This document shows, piece after piece, positions 60,787-64,000 of a DNA stretch of 64,000 nucleotides (its first letter is position 1; each line of letters begins with the position of its first letter). This stretch comes from AC-51 sp963749895 (GTDB taxonomy: Bacteria > Actinomycetota > UBA4738 > HRBIN12). Below the pieces are notes generated by a model. It had not been told where the DNA came from. It saw nothing but the letters and a program-made list of their open reading frames with translations, and ran no database searches. The position numbers were made by a program, and so were the translations under genes. The stretch spans positions 1 through 64,000 of the forward strand of contig CAVVOG010000001.1 of the NCBI GenBank assembly GCA_963749895.1, read 5' to 3'.

Positions 60787-61893
60787 ATGAGCGAGCGCGT
60801 CGTCAACTTCTCCGCGGGTCCCGGCGCGCTCCCGCTTCCGGTGCTCGAAGAGGCGCAGCGCGATCTGGTGAGCCTTCCAGGCGTGGGCGCGTCGGCGCTG
60901 GAGGTCTCGCACCGTGGCGCATGGTTCCGCTCGACGATCGAGGAGGCCGAGGCGAACCTGCGCGAGCTGCTCGCGATCCCCGACACCCATCGCGTCGTGT
61001 TCTGCCAGGGCGGGGCCACGATGCAGTTCTCGATGCTCGCGATGAACCTCCTGCGCGGCGCCACCGTTCCGGCCGAGTACGTGGTGACGGGCTCGTGGGG
61101 CGCGAAGGCGGTCAAGGAGGCCGAGCGGGAGGGTCCGACCCGGATCGCCTGGACCGGCCGCGACGAGGGCTTCGTCCGCGTACCCGACACCGAGGAGCTG
61201 CTGGAGGTCCTGAGCGGCCACGCCCCCTACGTCCACGTGACGACGAACGAGACGATCCAGGGGGTCGAGTACGCGGACACGCCCGTCGTGCCCGACGCGT
61301 CACCGCTCGTCGCGGACGCGTCGTCGGACTTCCTGTCGCGCCCGATCGAGGTCGGCCGCTTCGGGCTGCTGTACGCGGGAGCGCAGAAGAACGCCGGACC
61401 CGCTGGGGTGACCGTCGCGATCGTCCGCGAGGATCTGCTCGCGCGGATCCCCGACGGCCTCCCGACGATGCTCGACTACCGCACGTACGTCGAGCACGGT
61501 TCGCTGTACAACACGCCACCCGTGTTCTCGATCTACGTGCTCACGCTCGTCACCCGGTGGCTCCGCGACGAGATCGGTGGGCTCGTCGCGATGCACGAGC
61601 GCAACCGCGAGAAGGCCGCGCTCCTCTACACGGAGATCGACGCCGCCCCCGGGTTCTACCGGGGGCATGCCGACGAAGGGTCCCGGTCATCGATGAACGT
61701 GACGTGGCGTCTGCCGACCGAGGAGCTCGATGCGACGTTCGTCGCCGAGACCGCCGCCGAGGGCATGGTCGAGCTGAAGGGACACCGGAGCGTGGGCGGC
61801 ATCCGTGCGTCGATCTACAACTCGATGCCCGTCGCGGGAGTCGAGCGCCTGGCCGCGTTCATGCGGGACTTCCGCGCGCGCCACGCCGGGTAG
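60787..61893 (+). CDS. serC: Phosphoserine aminotransferase
   Basis: A 368-residue class V aminotransferase with NFSAGPGALPLPVL at the N-terminus, GGATMQFSMLAMNLL for substrate binding and LLYAGAQKNAGPAGVT with the PLP lysine. SerC converts 3-phosphohydroxypyruvate to phosphoserine using glutamate, in serine biosynthesis. Length is normal. Serine feeds glycine and one-carbon folate, linking it to the GcvT-type enzymes. Start ATG with a weak ribosome binding site inside the previous gene's end. Confidence 0.95.
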   Translation: MSERVVNFSAGPGALPLPVLEEAQRDLVSLPGVGASALEVSHRGAWFRSTIEEAEANLRELLAIPDTHRVVFCQGGATMQFSMLAMNLLRGATVPAEYVVTGSWGAKAVKEAEREGPTRIAWTGRDEGFVRVPDTEELLEVLSGHAPYVHVTTNETIQGVEYADTPVVPDASPLVADASSDFLSRPIEVGRFGLLYAGAQKNAGPAGVTVAIVREDLLARIPDGLPTMLDYRTYVEHGSLYNTPPVFSIYVLTLVTRWLRDEIGGLVAMHERNREKAALLYTEIDAAPGFYRGHADEGSRSSMNVTWRLPTEELDATFVAETAAEGMVELKGHRSVGGIRASIYNSMPVAGVERLAAFMRDFRARHAG

Positions 61894-61902
61894 CGGACGC
61901 GG

Positions 61903-62268
61903 CTACTCCTGGGCCACGAGCGCGACGTCGAACTCGGTCCCCTCGGGATCGGTGAACGTCCGCCAGGTGAAGGGCGTGAGCTCGCGCTCGACCCCATCCC
62001 ACGATCCCCCCAGGTCCTGGATGTGACGGGTCACCGCCTCGAGGTCGGCGACGCCGAGATCCAGGTGGATCCGGGTCTTCCCCTGTTTCGGCTCGGGCAC
62101 CTTCTGGATGCACACGACCGGGAGCCCGTCGGCGCCCTTCAGGAAGATGAACCGGCCCTCGTCGAACTCGCTGTCGATCTCGGTCCCGAGGACCCCCGCC
62201 CAGAAGGCCGCGACCCTCGGTGCGTCGTTCGCGTCGATCGTGATGAACAGGAAGCTGGTGTCGGACAT
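61903..62268 (-). CDS. VOC-superfamily (glyoxalase-like) protein
   Basis: A 121-residue single VOC domain: SFLFITIDANDAPRVAAFWAGVLG at the start, TRIHLDLGVADLEA with a metal-type His, and TFTDPEGTEFDV at the end. VOC proteins include glyoxalases, antibiotic-binding proteins and dioxygenases; only part of the metal set is visible, so function is open. It is the second gene of a minus-strand pair, 10 bp after the class III aminotransferase. Confidence 0.8.
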   Translation of the reverse strand: MSDTSFLFITIDANDAPRVAAFWAGVLGTEIDSEFDEGRFIFLKGADGLPVVCIQKVPEPKQGKTRIHLDLGVADLEAVTRHIQDLGGSWDGVERELTPFTWRTFTDPEGTEFDVALVAQE

Positions 62269-62278
62269 CGGGACCCCC

Positions 62279-63637
62279 TCAGGCGCCGATCAGCTCGTCG
62301 GCCATCTCCGTGTAGACCTCGGTGTGCCGGTCCACGTCATCGGCCGTCGTCGCCGGCGACATCAGCGCCATGTTGTGGAACGGCGTCATCAAGATCCCGC
62401 GGTTCAGCAGGTAGAGGTGGATGTAGGGGTCGACCTCCTCGTCCTGCCCCGCGGCGGCCTCGGCCCCGTTGCGCGCGCGGTCGGGGCGGAACAGGTACTC
62501 CACCCGGCACCCCAACCGAACGACGTGCCAGGGCAGCTCGCGGCTATCGATCACGCTGCGCACGCCTTCCTCGAAGCGCTCGCCGAGGCCGATCATCCGC
62601 TCGAACGCCTCGTCGGTCATCACCTCACCGAGGGTCGCGCGCATCGCCGCGAGCGAAAGAGCGTTGCCCGCGAGGGTCCCGCCGACACCGCCGACGTCGG
62701 CGTTCTTCCAGTCGGTGTGCTCGTAGACGCGCGCCGACAGCTCCTCGCTGAATCCGTAGGCGGCGCTCGCGATCCCCGCCCCCAGCGTCTTGCCGATCGT
62801 CACGATGTCGGGTTGCAGGCCCCACGCCTTCGTGCAGCCCCCCGGGCCGGCGCTGATCGTGTGCGTCTCGTCGATCAGCAGCAGGGTCCCGTACTTCGTG
62901 CACAGCTCACGGACCGCCTCGTGGTACCCGGGATCGGGCAGCACGATGCCGATGTTCGTCAGGGCCGGCTCGAACAAGCAGACGGCCACGTCGCCGTGCG
63001 CGAGGGCAGCCTCGAGCCCCTCGAGGTCGTTGATCTCGACCACGCGGGTCGTCTCGTCGAGGGGGACCGGCAGGCCGATGTTCCCCTCGCGGGCCACGAC
63101 GTTGCCGGCCTCGTCGAGCGTCGCGAACGACTCGTCGACGGACCCGTGGTAACACCAGTTGTGGACGATCACCTTCGAGCGGCCGGTCACCTGGCGCGCC
63201 CAGCGGATCGCGAACCGGTTCGCATCGGTCGCGGTCAGCGTGAAGTTCCAATAGGGGACACCGAACCTGCGGGCGAGCTCGGAGCCGACCCAGGTCGCAT
63301 CCTCGGTCGGGAGCATCAACGTGATGCCCTTGGACGCCTGCGTGGAGATCGCGTCGACGCTCACCTTCGGTGAGTGGCCGGCCATCCCCCCGGTGTCGCC
63401 CAGGCAGAAGTCGACGAATCCGTTGCCGTCCACGTCCCAGAAACGGGCGCCCTCCGCACGTTCGACGAACACCGGGTAGTCCCCCGGCCAGCGCGTCATC
63501 CAGTTCATCGGGACGCCGAACAGCAGCGACGCCTTCGCGTCCTCGGCGAGCTCGCCCGAGCGCGGGTGACGCTCGCGGAACAGGGCACGCTCGCGCTCCA
63601 TCAGCTCGTGCAGTCGGGAACGGTCGATCGTCCTCAC
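62279..63637 (-). CDS. Class III aminotransferase (GSA-aminomutase-like)
   Basis: A 452-residue PLP enzyme with DVDGNGFVDFCLGDTGGMAG, LLLIDETHTISAGPGG (PLP-binding Asp) and IVTIGKTLGAGIASAAYG with the PLP lysine. The sequence resembles glutamate-1-semialdehyde aminomutase-type enzymes but lacks a haem-gene context, so it is more likely a transaminase for an omega-amino or beta-amino compound. It is divergent from the C45 acyltransferase-like gene and probably cotranscribed with the VOC gene. Confidence 0.85.
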   Translation of the reverse strand: MRTIDRSRLHELMERERALFRERHPRSGELAEDAKASLLFGVPMNWMTRWPGDYPVFVERAEGARFWDVDGNGFVDFCLGDTGGMAGHSPKVSVDAISTQASKGITLMLPTEDATWVGSELARRFGVPYWNFTLTATDANRFAIRWARQVTGRSKVIVHNWCYHGSVDESFATLDEAGNVVAREGNIGLPVPLDETTRVVEINDLEGLEAALAHGDVAVCLFEPALTNIGIVLPDPGYHEAVRELCTKYGTLLLIDETHTISAGPGGCTKAWGLQPDIVTIGKTLGAGIASAAYGFSEELSARVYEHTDWKNADVGGVGGTLAGNALSLAAMRATLGEVMTDEAFERMIGLGERFEEGVRSVIDSRELPWHVVRLGCRVEYLFRPDRARNGAEAAAGQDEEVDPYIHLYLLNRGILMTPFHNMALMSPATTADDVDRHTEVYTEMADELIGA

Positions 63638-63689
63638 GTGGGGCCCTCCTCGCTCGGATCCACCGCGGCTCGTGCGGCGAGGCGCAGTC

Positions 63690-63695
63690 TAGTAC
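63690..63695 (+). promoter_or_regulatory. Predicted -10 element (TAGTAC) of the C45-like gene
   Basis: TAGTAC ends 9 nt before the GTG at 63705; the last base departs from the TAnnnT pattern. Confidence 0.3.
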
Positions 63696-63704
63696 CGTCG
63701 CCTC

Positions 63705-64000
63705 GTGAGCTGGCCCGTGGTCCTCGCCGCCGGTGGCCCCCGCGAGCGCGGCCGTGCGTACGGCGCGCAGGCCGCCACGCAGGTCGGGCGATCGATCGAG
63801 ATCTACGAACGGGTCTTCGCGCACTACGCGCAGCTCCCGTGGGCCGAGGTGCGACGGCGCGCCGCGGCGTTCGTCGAGGCGATCGACGCGTGCGACGTGC
63901 AGCTGCTCCCCGAGCTGGAGGGCATCGCGGAGGGTGCCGGGGTCGAGGCCGAGGACGTCTTGGCGGTGAACCTGCGGACCGAGGTCATGTTCGGGCTCGA
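63705..64000 (+). CDS. C45-family (acyl-CoA:6-APA acyltransferase-like) protein, N-terminal part
   Basis: The frame opens at GTG 63705 (MSWPVVLAAGGPRERGRAYG) and runs off the right edge with 98 codons visible. LLPELEGIAEGAGVEAEDVLAVNLRTE is split here into ELEGIAEGAGV and LAVNLRTE, both typical of the N-terminal part of isopenicillin N acyltransferase-like Ntn hydrolases. The catalytic Cys after autoprocessing would lie beyond the edge. Family members act as acyltransferases or amidases. It is divergent from the class III aminotransferase gene. Confidence 0.65.
   Translation, partial: MSWPVVLAAGGPRERGRAYGAQAATQVGRSIEIYERVFAHYAQLPWAEVRRRAAAFVEAIDACDVQLLPELEGIAEGAGVEAEDVLAVNLRTEVMFGL

Overview
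The window is a high-GC chromosomal segment, roughly 70% G+C by eye, densely packed with about 60 protein genes on both strands. Intergenic gaps are short, many start/stop codons overlap (ATGA or GTGA), and convergent genes often overlap by a few bases. The gene set suggests a monoderm actinobacterium (Actinomycetota), probably outside the well-studied genera. Evidence includes DUF1918 and DUF6325 proteins, an LppM-type lipoprotein, a large NAD-glutamate dehydrogenase, a PucR-like regulator, a small basic MPESYGKRQR protein and many leaderless promoters with a TAnnnT element 6-9 nt before the start codon. No tRNA, rRNA, CRISPR array, insertion sequence, phage gene or replication origin was recognised.

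Layout. 1-2480: partial regulator, Gre-like factor, zinc-ribbon protein and a class III cyclase gene broken by two frameshifts. 2488-6164: a large FAD/GcvT dimethylglycine- or sarcosine-type dehydrogenase and a secreted seven-repeat RCC1-like protein. 6212-12959: OsmC, a flavin monooxygenase, a PLP decarboxylase operon with a KDSR-like SDR, and a methyltransferase followed by a membrane-anchored molybdopterin oxidoreductase. 13008-17869: a single-chain NfnA/NfnB-like enzyme, cold shock protein, LigB dioxygenase and YceI protein. 17909-24391: MFS transporter, second FAD/GcvT dehydrogenase, YbaK deacylase, acetate-type transporter, adenosine deaminase. 24393-31770: rhodanese lipoprotein, CDGSH ferredoxin, second PLP decarboxylase, DUF6325, SDR, DoxX and two DAO-family oxidases. 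31880-35194: three-gene ABC exporter behind a perfect 10-3-10 palindrome. 35204-45385: a long minus-strand gene train running from nosZ through a cupredoxin lipoprotein, a membrane protein, nosD, nosF, nosY, an Rrf2 regulator, lhgO, an amine-oxidase-like flavoprotein and LppM. 45556-64000: MBL hydrolase, creatinase-like M24 protein, RTX-repeat protein, CAP protein, NAD-glutamate dehydrogenase, membrane-anchored receiver-like protein, dimethylarginine hydrolase-like enzyme, serC, a class III aminotransferase and the start of a C45 acyltransferase-like gene.

Two themes stand out. The first is catabolism of N-methylated and amino compounds: two FAD/GcvT fusions, a sarcosine-oxidase-like and a DadA-like oxidase, a creatinase-like protein, a dimethylarginine hydrolase and NAD-glutamate dehydrogenase together could funnel methylamine-type nitrogen and C1 units into glycine, folate and 2-oxoglutarate. 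The second is N2O respiration: the NosZ has the clade II DxHH copper motif but a twin-arginine-like signal, its accessory proteins look membrane-anchored, and its upstream region carries two near-identical 17-bp dyads that are strong operator candidates, possibly for the NsrR-like Rrf2 protein encoded in the same gene train.
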